This document shows positions 54,272 to 62,193 of a stretch of 64,000 nt of DNA, piece by piece. A program made the translations under genes and the position numbers. The notes under the pieces were generated by a model. That model saw only the letters and a program-made list of their open reading frames with translations, was not told the DNA's origin and made no database searches. Position 1 is the stretch's first letter. Each line of letters opens with the position of its first letter. The stretch comes from CAIWHR01 sp963846855 (GTDB taxonomy: Bacteria > Pseudomonadota > Gammaproteobacteria > Burkholderiales > Casimicrobiaceae). Location: NCBI GenBank assembly GCA_963846855.1, contig CAWJXK010000007.1:186001-250000 (forward strand), given 5' to 3'.

Positions 54272-56074
54272 TCATCGCCCGCTCCAGTCGAGGATCGCGT
54301 TCGCGAGCTGGCCGGGGCGCAGCGGCAGCGGGCCCGGCCGGTGGAAGCTCGCCGGCTTTCCCGGGAGGTCGTACATCGAGCGCAGATAGCGGAAGAGCTG
54401 CGCGCCGTGGTTCTGCTCGACGACGAGCACCTTCTTCACGCCCTCGAGCGCGGCCGCGAGCTTTTCCGGCTGCGCCGGCGCGAGGAGGCGCAGCGCGATC
54501 AGGCGGAGGCTCGCACCGTTCGCGGTGGCGCGCGCGACGCCTTCGCGAACCGCGGCCGTCGTCGAGCCGAACGTGATCACTGCGCATTCGCCGTCGCCCT
54601 CGACGTCTGCCCACATGGCGCCGTAGTCGAACCGCTCGAGCTTGCGCGCGCGCTTGTCGAGCTGCAGGTCGTGATCACGCGCATTGCTGCTCGGTGTGCC
54701 GCCCTCGGCGTGCTCGAGGCCGTCGGCCGTATAGACGACGCCAGGGGTTCCGGGAATCGCCATCGGCGAGACGCCGGATTCGGTGTTGGCGTAGCGCTTG
54801 TAGCCCGGCGTGTCGGCGGTGGCGGTCAGGCGCCTTCCGGCGAACGCGAGGGTGGCGGGACGATCGATGATCGCGCGCGATTGTCCGAGGAACTGGTCGG
54901 ACAGCACGATCGCGGGTGCCTGCAGCGATTCGGCGAGATGCACGGCCCACTGCGTCGTCGCGACGCAATCGGCGATCGAGGTCGGCGCCAGCACGAGCCG
55001 CGGCGCGTCACCGTGGAGCCCGCTGACGGCGAACGAAAGGTCGCTCTGCTCGCTTTTGGCCGGAATGCCGGTCGACGGGCCGCCGCGCATCACGTCGACG
55101 ACGACGATCGGGATCTCGGCGCCGACCGCGAGACCGATGCCTTCGGTCATCAGCGCGAGGCCCGGTCCTGCGGTCGCCGTGAGCGAGGGCACGCCGCCAT
55201 ACGACGCGCCGATGATCATGTTGACGGAGGCGAGCTCGTCCTCGGCCTGCAGCAGGGTGCCGCCCACCTTCGCGAGCGCGGGCGCCATCCATTCGAGGAG
55301 CTCGGTCGCGGGCGTGATCGGATAGGCGGCGACGAAGCGCACGCCGCCGCGGACCGCGCCCAGCCCCGCCGCCTCGTTGCCGGAGATGAGCCAGCGCTTG
55401 CCGCGACCCGCCGAACCGGAAGGGATGCCTCGAACCCCATCGATGCCGCGCCCCGCGGCAATGCCTCGGGCGAGTGCCTCGAGGTTGGGCGCGAGCAGCG
55501 CGGCGTCGCGCTTCCACGACTCGCGCAGCGCGGCTTCCAGCGCCTCGACGGGAATCCCCGCGAGCGCGCCGGCGACGCCGAGCGCGACCATGTTGGTCCA
55601 GCTGCCCTTGATCTCCTTTGCGGTCTTCTTGAGCGGCAGCGCGATCTGACGCGCGCCACTTTGCGTGAACACCTCCGGTGTGTCGCCTTCGTCGGCGTCG
55701 CCGATGACGACGCTGTCTGCGGTGAGCGGAATCTCGTCAGCGAACCGGTTGACGTTCTGCCAGTCGATGGCGAGCAGCACATCGAATGCGTCGTCGAGCG
55801 TATCGATCGGGCTGCGGCCGAGGCGCACCAGCGCCGCCGCCTCGCCACCGCGAATCTGCGGGCCGCTGGTACGGACCATGAGGCCATACCAGCCAGCCTT
55901 GGCGGCGGCACCGACCAGCAGCGTGCCCGCGGTCATCACGCCGCTGCCGCCGCTGCCGGCGAGGGCGATCGAAATGCTGTGCGCGGCGGGCGCCGCGCGC
56001 GGACGGGGCGGTGCCGTCGTTGCGGCGCGTGCCGGCTTTTCGGTCCGTGGCTCCACCTGTGACTCCCGTTGCAT
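54272..56074 (-). CDS. korA: 2-oxoacid:ferredoxin oxidoreductase alpha/gamma fusion
   Basis: This encodes about 600 residues from the ATG at 56074. Gamma domain first (IALAGSGGSGVMTAGTLLVGAAAKAG), then the alpha/pyrimidine-binding domain (YPITPATELLEWMAPAL, QAEDELASVNMIIGASYGG, LTATAGPGLALMTEGIGL), a domain II tail and C-terminal region. A GTG at 56056 with GGGAG upstream is an equally possible start. A longer frame from a TTG at 56128 covers the FNR site and is rejected. Thauera-type kor genes sit with the bcr cluster for the same reason: to regenerate low-potential ferredoxin. Confidence 0.88.
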   Translation of the reverse strand: MQRESQVEPRTEKPARAATTAPPRPRAAPAAHSISIALAGSGGSGVMTAGTLLVGAAAKAGWYGLMVRTSGPQIRGGEAAALVRLGRSPIDTLDDAFDVLLAIDWQNVNRFADEIPLTADSVVIGDADEGDTPEVFTQSGARQIALPLKKTAKEIKGSWTNMVALGVAGALAGIPVEALEAALRESWKRDAALLAPNLEALARGIAAGRGIDGVRGIPSGSAGRGKRWLISGNEAAGLGAVRGGVRFVAAYPITPATELLEWMAPALAKVGGTLLQAEDELASVNMIIGASYGGVPSLTATAGPGLALMTEGIGLAVGAEIPIVVVDVMRGGPSTGIPAKSEQSDLSFAVSGLHGDAPRLVLAPTSIADCVATTQWAVHLAESLQAPAIVLSDQFLGQSRAIIDRPATLAFAGRRLTATADTPGYKRYANTESGVSPMAIPGTPGVVYTADGLEHAEGGTPSSNARDHDLQLDKRARKLERFDYGAMWADVEGDGECAVITFGSTTAAVREGVARATANGASLRLIALRLLAPAQPEKLAAALEGVKKVLVVEQNHGAQLFRYLRSMYDLPGKPASFHRPGPLPLRPGQLANAILDWSGR

Positions 56075-56114
56075 TCGTATGCCGACAGTTAACCGGCTCC
56101 CCGGCCGGGGGCAG

Positions 56115-56128
56115 TTGATCGAGATCAA
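56115..56128. promoter_or_regulatory. Perfect FNR-type site in the divergent kor/had promoter region
   Basis: TTGAT-CGAG-ATCAA matches TTGAT-N4-ATCAA at every defined base. Its centre (56121.5) is 47 bases upstream of the korA ATG and 139 upstream of had. Taken as a -41.5 activator site for had, it predicts a start near 56163 with CATGAT at 56151-56156 as a plausible -10. In Aromatoleum the FNR-type activator AcpR controls the bzd promoter from an equivalent position. Binding here is inference. Confidence 0.72.
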
Positions 56129-56171
56129 TGCGCCCGCAAGCGCGGCCGCGCATGATGATTTTCAGCAAAAC

Positions 56172-56195
56172 CGGTATTATGGTACTGTAATACCG
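56172..56195. promoter_or_regulatory. Palindromic operator candidate upstream of had
   Basis: CGGTATTA-N8-TAATACCG is a perfect 8-base inverted repeat in AT-rich sequence; GTAATA is then repeated eight bases on (56187 and 56195). If the had start is near 56163, as the FNR site predicts, this lies just downstream of it, where a repressor would block transcription. It does not resemble the TGCA repeats near boxR, so a different regulator (for instance of the GntR, TetR or MarR type) may be involved. No gene for one is in this region of the window. Confidence 0.5.
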
Positions 56196-56260
56196 TAATA
56201 GCCGCCAGAAGGGTCTTTCACCCTCGCCCCGGCGGCGCCATTCGAGGAGGAGCTTTCCGC

Positions 56261-57331
56261 ATGAGCATCGAAGCCCGACGGTGGGTCATGACCGCGGTGA
56301 AGGCGCCGCTCGCGTCCGCGCAATTCACGGCCGCGCCCGGTCCCGGCGAGGTCGTCGTGGCGATCGCGGGCTGCGGCGTCTGCCACACCGACCTCGGCTA
56401 CTACTATGACGGCGTGCGGACCAACCATCCGCTGCCGCTCACGCTGGGGCACGAGATCAGCGGGCGCGTCGTCGCGGCCGGCGCCGGCGCCGAAGGCTGG
56501 ATGAACAAGGCGGTAATCGTCCCGGCCGTGCTGCCGTGCGGTCAATGCGACCTCTGCCAACGGGGTCTTGCGCCGATCTGCCGCGCGCAGAAGATGCCCG
56601 GCAACGACATCCACGGCGGCTTCGCCTCCCACATCGTCGTGCCGGGTCGCGGGCTCTGCGAAGTCGACGAGGCACGGCTCGCCAAGGTCGGTCTCACCCT
56701 CGCCGACGTGTCGATCGTCGCCGATGCGCTCACCACGCCCTACCAGGCGGTGCGCCGTGCCGGCGTCGCGCCGGGCAGCCTCGCCATCGTGGTCGGCGCG
56801 GGCGGGGTCGGCGGTTACTGCGTGCAGATCGCGCGGGCCTTTGGCGCAAAGGTCGTCGCCATCGACGTCGACGCCGACAAGCTCGCGGCGGTCGCGCAAC
56901 ATGGCGCGGCGCTGACGCTTGACGCCCGCACGCACGACGGCAAGGCAATGAAGGCGGCGATCGGCGCGTTCGCGAAGGCGAACGGCCTCAAGAGCACCGA
57001 ATGGATCATCTTCGAATGCTCGGGGACGGCGGCGGGACAGCTCACCGCGTACGGGCTGCTCGTCCATGGCGCGACGCTGTCGGTGGTCGGCTTCACGATG
57101 GACAAGGTCGAGGTGCGACTGTCCAACCTCATGGCGTTCGACGCCAAGGCGATCGGCAACTGGGGCTGCCCGCCCGAGCTCTACCCGGCCGCGCTCGACC
57201 TCGTGCTGGACGGCAAGGTCGCGATCAAGCCGTTCGTCGAGGCGCATCCGCTCGACACCATCAACGACGTATTCGCGGCGGTGCACCACCACGACATCAA
57301 GCGGCGCGTGGTCCTGGTGCCCGCCCTCTAA
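56261..57331 (+). CDS. had: 6-hydroxycyclohex-1-ene-1-carbonyl-CoA dehydrogenase
   Basis: This encodes 356 residues. Had oxidises the 6-hydroxy intermediate of benzoyl-CoA degradation with NAD. It is a zinc-type medium-chain dehydrogenase: GCGVCHTDLGYYYDGVRTNHP and GHEISG (catalytic Zn), four structural Cys (PCGQCDLCQRGLAPIC), and the nucleotide fold VVGAGGVGGYCVQIARAFGAKVVAID. GAGGAGG precedes the ATG. The context (oah and dch next) decides the substrate. First gene of the had-oah-dch-bcr operon. Confidence 0.93.
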   Translation: MSIEARRWVMTAVKAPLASAQFTAAPGPGEVVVAIAGCGVCHTDLGYYYDGVRTNHPLPLTLGHEISGRVVAAGAGAEGWMNKAVIVPAVLPCGQCDLCQRGLAPICRAQKMPGNDIHGGFASHIVVPGRGLCEVDEARLAKVGLTLADVSIVADALTTPYQAVRRAGVAPGSLAIVVGAGGVGGYCVQIARAFGAKVVAIDVDADKLAAVAQHGAALTLDARTHDGKAMKAAIGAFAKANGLKSTEWIIFECSGTAAGQLTAYGLLVHGATLSVVGFTMDKVEVRLSNLMAFDAKAIGNWGCPPELYPAALDLVLDGKVAIKPFVEAHPLDTINDVFAAVHHHDIKRRVVLVPAL

Positions 57332-57342
57332 GGAGACTTCCC

Positions 57343-58470
57343 ATGAATGCTCCCGAAATACTGGCCGCGCAGCGCGAGTTCAAGAATCACGATCTCGTCG
57401 ACGACAACGCCAAGCCCGGCATCCGCTACGAGAAGCGCCCGGCGACGCTGCCCGACGGCACCGTCGCGGCCGGTCTCTACAACGCCTGGATCACGCTCGA
57501 CAATCCGACGCAGTTCAATTCGTACACGACCGACATGGTGAAGGGCGTGATCCTCGCGTTCCGCGCCGCGTCGAACGCACGCGACGTCAACTGCGTCGTG
57601 TTCACCGGCGCCGGCGACAGGGCTTTCTGCACGGGCGGCAACACCAAGGAATACGCCGAGTACTACGCCGGGCAGCCGCAGGAATACCGGCAGTACATGC
57701 GCCTCTTCAACGACATGGTCTCGGCGATCCTAGTCTGCGACAAGCCGGTGATCTGCCGCGTCAACGGAATGCGTATCGGCGGCGGCCAGGAGATCGGCAT
57801 GGCGTGCGACTTCTCGGTCGCGCAGGATCTCGCGCGGTTTGGCCAGGCGGGTCCCAAGCACGGCTCCGCGCCGATCGGCGGCGCCACCGACTTCCTGCCC
57901 GTCATCGCGGGCGTCGAGCGCTCGATGGCGGCGTGCGTGCTGTGCGAGCCGTTCTCCGCGCACAAGGCGTATTGGATGGGCGTGCTCACCGACCTGGTCC
58001 CGGCACTCAAGGTGAACGGTCATTACGTGGCGAATCCGCTGGTCGAGACGCAGCGGATGACCGACGAGTTCGGACGTTTCGTATTCGGGGAGCCGAAGAG
58101 CGGCGACGCGCTGAAAGCCGGCAAGGCACTGCTTGCGAGCGGCACCGTCGACCTCACGCTGCTCGACGAGAAGGTCAACGAGCTCTGCGCCAAGATGCTG
58201 CTGACGTTTCCGGACTGCACGACCAAGACACTGGAAGAGCTGCGCAAGCCCAAGCTCGACGCGTGGAACCGCAACAAGGAGAACTCGCGCGCGTGGCTCG
58301 CGCTCAACATGATGACCGAGGCGCGCGCCGGCTTCACCGCGTTCAACGAAGGCCCCAAGGAGGACCGCGAGGCCGATTTCGTGCTGCTCCGGCAGAAGCT
58401 GGCAGCGGGCGAGAGCTGGGTCGGTCCGCTGCACGACTCCATTCAACCGGGAAAGAAGCGCAGGGTCTGA
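57343..58470 (+). CDS. oah: 6-oxocyclohex-1-ene-1-carbonyl-CoA hydrolase
   Basis: This encodes 375 residues. Oah cleaves the ring hydrolytically to give 3-hydroxypimelyl-CoA. It belongs to the crotonase superfamily: AGDRAFCTGGNTKEYAEYYAG and NGMRIGGGQEIGMACDFSVAQ carry the oxyanion-hole and acyl-CoA regions; GQAGPKHGSAPIGGATDFLP is specific to this subgroup. AAGGAG overlaps the had stop. Length fits Thauera-type Oah. The start at 57343 is clear. Confidence 0.94.
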   Translation: MNAPEILAAQREFKNHDLVDDNAKPGIRYEKRPATLPDGTVAAGLYNAWITLDNPTQFNSYTTDMVKGVILAFRAASNARDVNCVVFTGAGDRAFCTGGNTKEYAEYYAGQPQEYRQYMRLFNDMVSAILVCDKPVICRVNGMRIGGGQEIGMACDFSVAQDLARFGQAGPKHGSAPIGGATDFLPVIAGVERSMAACVLCEPFSAHKAYWMGVLTDLVPALKVNGHYVANPLVETQRMTDEFGRFVFGEPKSGDALKAGKALLASGTVDLTLLDEKVNELCAKMLLTFPDCTTKTLEELRKPKLDAWNRNKENSRAWLALNMMTEARAGFTAFNEGPKEDREADFVLLRQKLAAGESWVGPLHDSIQPGKKRRV

Positions 58471-58474
58471 CGCG

Positions 58475-59248
58475 ATGGCCGGCGACTCCCCGCTGAAGGA
58501 CAGGATCGAACGCGACGGCGCGCTGCTGCGCCTCACGCTCGCGCGGCCGAAGGCGAACCTCGTCGATGCGGCAATGATCGCAGCGCTGCATGGCGCATTC
58601 GTCGCGTACCGTGGCCAGACGGGATTGCGCGGCGTGCTGCTCGACGCCGAAGGACCGCACTTCAGCTTCGGCGCGAGTGTCGAGGAGCACCTCCCCGACC
58701 GGTGTGCGGCGATGCTGGCGTCGCTGCACGCGCTGATCGTCGCCATGCTCGAATTTCCGGCGCCCATCCTCACCGTCGTCCGTGGCCAGTGTCTCGGCGG
58801 CGGGCTCGAGGTCGCGCTCGCCGGCGGCCCGATCTTCGCCGCGCCCGACGCGCAGTTCGGCCAGCCGGAGTTGAAGCTCGGCGTATTCGCGCCGGCGGCA
58901 TCGGTGCTGTTGCCGTACCGCGTCAACCAGCCGGCGGCCGAGGATCTGCTGTTTTCCGCGCGCTCGATCGGCGCCGCCGACGCGAAGGCGATGGGCCTCG
59001 TGCAGATCGTGTTCGACGACCCGGAAGCCGCCGCGCTCGCGTATTTCGACCAGCACCTCGCGGGAAAGAGCGCCGCGTCGCTCGCGCTCGCTCTCACGGC
59101 GGCGCGCGCCGCAATGATCCGCGATGTCCGTAAGGGCCTTGCCGAGGTCGAGCGGATCTATCTCGACCGGCTGATGAGCACCCGCGACGCCAACGAAGGC
59201 CTCGTCGCGTTCCTCGCCAAGCGCAAACCCAACTGGGAGCATCGCTGA
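58475..59248 (+). CDS. dch: Cyclohexa-1,5-diene-1-carbonyl-CoA hydratase
   Basis: This encodes 257 residues. Dch hydrates the dienoyl-CoA product of benzoyl-CoA reductase. A crotonase-fold protein: LDAEGPHFSFGASVEEHLPDR, RGQCLGGGLEVALAGGPIFAAPDAQFGQPELKLG, then the C-terminal VERIYLDRLMSTRDANEG. It lies 4 bases after oah and its stop overlaps the bcrC start by one base (TGATG), so the genes are translationally coupled. Confidence 0.94.
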   Translation: MAGDSPLKDRIERDGALLRLTLARPKANLVDAAMIAALHGAFVAYRGQTGLRGVLLDAEGPHFSFGASVEEHLPDRCAAMLASLHALIVAMLEFPAPILTVVRGQCLGGGLEVALAGGPIFAAPDAQFGQPELKLGVFAPAASVLLPYRVNQPAAEDLLFSARSIGAADAKAMGLVQIVFDDPEAAALAYFDQHLAGKSAASLALALTAARAAMIRDVRKGLAEVERIYLDRLMSTRDANEGLVAFLAKRKPNWEHR

Positions 59249-60426
59249 TGATCGAACAGCCTGCCGTCATCAAGATCGTCGAGCGCTGCCAGGCGCTGTT
59301 CGAGGATCTCGACTTCAACGCCGTCAAGCAATGGAAGGCCGCCGTGCCCGGGCGCAAGGCGATCGGCTACCTGCCGGTCTACGTGCCGCGCGAGCTGATC
59401 CACGCGGCAGGGATGTTGTCGGTCGGCATCCTCGGCGGCGGCGATTCGCTCGAGGTGATCCAGGGCGACGCGTACTACCAGAGCTACATCTGCCGCATCC
59501 CGCGCTCGACGATCGAGCTCGGGCTCACCGGCCGGCTCGACTGCCTCGACGGCGTGCTGTTCCCGTCGATCTGCGATGTCATCCGCAACCTGTCCGGCAT
59601 GTGGCAGCTGCTGTTCAAGGACAAGTACGTCCGGTACATTGACGTCCCGCAGAACTACGTCGACTCGATCGGCGGCGCGTTCTACATCAGCGAGCTCGAG
59701 GTGCTGCGCGAGGATCTGGGCAAGCTGCGCGGCAAGCCGATCACGGATGCCGAGCTCAATGCGTCGATCCGCGTGTTCAACGAGAACCGCGAGGCGATCC
59801 GTGAGCTCTATGCGTATCGAGCGGAAAAGCCGTGGCAGGCGCCGACCTCCGAGGTCTATCTCGTGTTGCGCGCGGGCATGGTGCTTCCGGTCGAGGACCA
59901 TACGACGCTCGTCCGCGAATACATCGCGGCCGCTGACGCGATACCGCGCCCGAAGCGCGACAACGCGCGCATCGTGCTGACCGGCGCGTTCTGCGAGCAG
60001 CCGCCGCTCGGTCTCATCAAGTCGATCGAGATGGCGGGCTGCTACATCGTCGACGACGACTTCATGCTGGTGACGCGCTGGCTGCTGGACGAGGTGCCCG
60101 CAAACGCGAATCCGCTGGACGAGCTGTCGAAGGCGTTCCTGCACCGCTCGGCGACGACCGCCGCCAAATACGAGACGACGAAGGAAGAGAAGGGCGTGTT
60201 CCTGCTGAAGCAGGTCAAGACCCGCGGGGCGGAAGGCGTGATCTTCGCCGCGCCGTCGTTCTGCGATCCCGCACTGCTCGAGCGCCCGATGCTGCAGGAC
60301 GTGCTCAAGAAGCACGGCGTGCCGTACACGGCGTTCAAGTACGCGGAGAACACGGGGCAGATGGCGCCGATCCGCGAGCAGGCGGGAACGTTTGCCGATT
60401 CGATAAAACTGTGGTCAGCGGCGTGA
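59248..60426 (+). CDS. bcrC: Benzoyl-CoA reductase subunit C
   Basis: This encodes 392 residues. With BcrB it forms the benzoyl-CoA-reducing module of the ATP-dependent (class I) reductase. It belongs to the HgdB/FldB-like family; Cys residues likely to bind the [4Fe-4S] cluster are in QSYICRIPRS, TGAFCEQPPLG and APSFCDP. The start is conserved-looking (MIEQPAVIKIVERCQALFED) and overlaps dch. Order C-B-A-D matches Thauera aromatica. A 271-base spacer to bcrB is unusually long. Confidence 0.94.
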   Translation: MIEQPAVIKIVERCQALFEDLDFNAVKQWKAAVPGRKAIGYLPVYVPRELIHAAGMLSVGILGGGDSLEVIQGDAYYQSYICRIPRSTIELGLTGRLDCLDGVLFPSICDVIRNLSGMWQLLFKDKYVRYIDVPQNYVDSIGGAFYISELEVLREDLGKLRGKPITDAELNASIRVFNENREAIRELYAYRAEKPWQAPTSEVYLVLRAGMVLPVEDHTTLVREYIAAADAIPRPKRDNARIVLTGAFCEQPPLGLIKSIEMAGCYIVDDDFMLVTRWLLDEVPANANPLDELSKAFLHRSATTAAKYETTKEEKGVFLLKQVKTRGAEGVIFAAPSFCDPALLERPMLQDVLKKHGVPYTAFKYAENTGQMAPIREQAGTFADSIKLWSAA

Positions 60427-60697
60427 GCAGCGAGCAGCGACGCGAGCCGGGGAGCAGGGGCCCCCGAGCGGAGCGAGAGGGGATGCGACCGGGGCGAGTC
60501 GGCGCAGAGAGGCCGACGAATGAACCGATGCGTCATGTGGCCCGTCGCGAGGCCGAGGGGCCCCGTGCCGCAGGCGCGGGGATGCGAGCAAATGCGAATC
60601 GACGCTCGAGGCCGACAACGACCGCGTTGCACTACGCCGCAGGTCATGGAGGCCGAGGGCGCCTAGTCAAACAGACAGGATTGAAGAGAGACCACCA
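60427..60697. other. Long GC-rich spacer between bcrC and bcrB
   Basis: This 271-base spacer interrupts an otherwise tight operon. It contains repeated fragments: GGGGATGCGA twice (60480 and 60580), and GAGGCCGAGG or GAGGCCGA four times, plus the hairpin-like GGGGCCCCC region. A frame is open across it but reads as Arg/Gly-rich noise, so no gene is called. It looks like degraded intergenic repeats of the kind seen between the liv genes. Confidence 0.5.
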
Positions 60698-62106
60698 ATG
60701 ACCACGACCGCCGCCGCCATGCCCGCCAGCGTCAAGAAGCCGCCTGAGGAAACGCCGGGCCGCTCCCAAGCTTCCTCGCCCCCCTCGGGGGGAGCGTCGC
60801 CGCGAAGCGGCGGCCCAGGGGGGGCACATCCCGTCCAGAAGGAGGACGCGATGCTGCTGCAGAAGGAGCTCATCAACAGCAACTACATGGAGCTTGCGAC
60901 CGCGCGCGCCAACAACAAGAAGGTGTCGGCAACGTTCGTCCCGGGCAACCTGAACGAGCTGCTGATGTGCTTTGACTTCGCGCGGAGCCTTCCGGAGACC
61001 AATGCGCTGCAGAACGGCCTGCGCAAGAAGTCCGGCAAGATGATCATGGACGCCGAGCGCGACGGCCATTCCGAGGACGTGTGCACCTATGTGAAGGCCG
61101 ACCTCGGGATGATGATGGGCGGTGAGATCGGCCCGACCGGCGATCCGCTGCCGCGGCCCGACGTCCTGCTCCTCTCCTACACCGGCTGCTTCACGTTCAT
61201 GAAGTGGTTCGAGCTCATTCGCCACAAGTACGGCTGCGAGACCGTGATGCTGCACGTCCCCTACCAGGGCGAAGGCAAGATCTCGCCGAACATGCGCGAC
61301 TACGTGGTCAAGCAGCTGAAGGAAACGGTGATTCCTACGCTCGAGCGCATCTCCGGCGTCAAGTTCGACATCGATCGCTGCGTCAGTACATGCGCGAGTC
61401 GGAGAAGGCCGAAGAGGATCTCGTCCGCGTACTGCAGTCTGCGAAGAATCGCCCGTCGCCGATCGACGGCTACTTCGGGGCCGTCTACTACATCGGTCCG
61501 ATCTTCACCGCGTTCCGCGGCACGCCGGAGGCGACGAAGTTCTACCGCGTATTGCGCGAGGAGATCGACCAGCGCGTTCGCGAAGGCCGCGGCCCCATGA
61601 CGCCCGAGGGCGAGATGACGCAGGAGAACTATCGGCTCGTCGTCGAGGGTCCGCCCAACTGGACCAGCTTCCGCGACTTCTGGAAGATGTTCTACGACGA
61701 AGGCGCGGTGGTGGTCGCGTCGACGTACGCGAAAGTCGGCGGGCTCTACGACTTCGGCTTCCGTCACGACGCCGACCGGCCGCTCGAATCGCTCGCCGAA
61801 TATTGCCTCGGCTGCTACACGAACCTCAACCTTCCGTCGCGCGTCGACATGATCTGCAAGTACATCGACGAGTACCAGGCCGATGGGCTCCTGATCAACT
61901 CGATCAAGAGCTGCAACAGCTTCTCGGCGGGACAGCTGCTCATCCTGCGCGAAGTCGAGCGGCGCACCGGCAAGCCGGCTGCGTTCATCGAGACCGACCT
62001 CGTCGACCCGCGCTATTTCTCGGCGGCCAACGTGAAGAACCGGCTGGAGAGCTACTTCCAGATGGTCAAGGCCAAGCGCGTGGCAACCGCGGCCGCACTG
62101 ATATGA
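60698..62106 (+). pseudogene. bcrB: Benzoyl-CoA reductase subunit B, single-base frameshift
   Basis: The frame from 60698 gives the N-terminal two fifths (QKELINSNYMELA, FVPGNLNELLM, SYTGCFTFMKWFELI) and breaks at 61376-61381, just after VKFDIDR. A second frame continues LRQYMRESEKAEEDL to 62106 with EYCLGCYTNL and SIKSCNSFSAGQ, the other cluster ligands. One added C after GATCGC restores about 470 residues. The start is uncertain: ATG 60698 is weakly preceded, while ATG 60851 has AAGGAGG five bases upstream and gives about 418 residues; Thauera BcrB has about 435. Between them lies a repeat insertion (60779-60828). Loss of bcrB would abolish the anaerobic route, so a consensus error is at least as likely as a true mutation. 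Confidence 0.85.
60779..60828 (+). repeat. CCCCCTCGGGGGG-family repeat at the bcrB 5' end
   Basis: CCCCCTCGGGGGG, AGCG, a CGCCGCG-AAGCGGCG hairpin and GGGGGGGCACA follow the same plan as the 87-base tandem units at 42062-42275 and, inverted, the repeat at 62107-62149. If bcrB starts at 60698 the repeat is translated (a Gly/Pro/Ser-rich insert); if it starts at 60851 it is untranslated leader. Confidence 0.6.
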
Positions 62107-62149
62107 GCCCCCCCATGCTCGCTGCGCTCGCTACCCCCCTGAGGGGGGC
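62107..62149 (-). repeat. CCCCCTCAGGGGGG-family repeat between bcrB and bcrA
   Basis: Read on the minus strand it gives CCCCCTCAGGGGGG, TAGCG, a GCGCAGCGAGC segment and GGGGGGGC, the same plan as the copies at 42062-42275 and 60779-60828. Immediately downstream an AGTGCCC...GGGCACT hairpin (62152-62180) leads into the bcrA ribosome site AGAGGAA. It begins right after the bcrB stop. Confidence 0.58.
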
Positions 62150-62193
62150 CCAGTGCCCTTCGGGCGGCCGAGCGGGCACTGAGAGGAATTAAC

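Noticed and set aside
56075..56128. TTG start for korA at 56128
   Set aside because: It would place the perfect FNR site inside the coding region, and the added residues have no likeness to KorA.
60411..60701. A 96-codon frame in the bcrC-bcrB spacer
   Set aside because: Arg/Gly-rich, no domain, overlaps bcrC and repeated fragments; judged non-coding.
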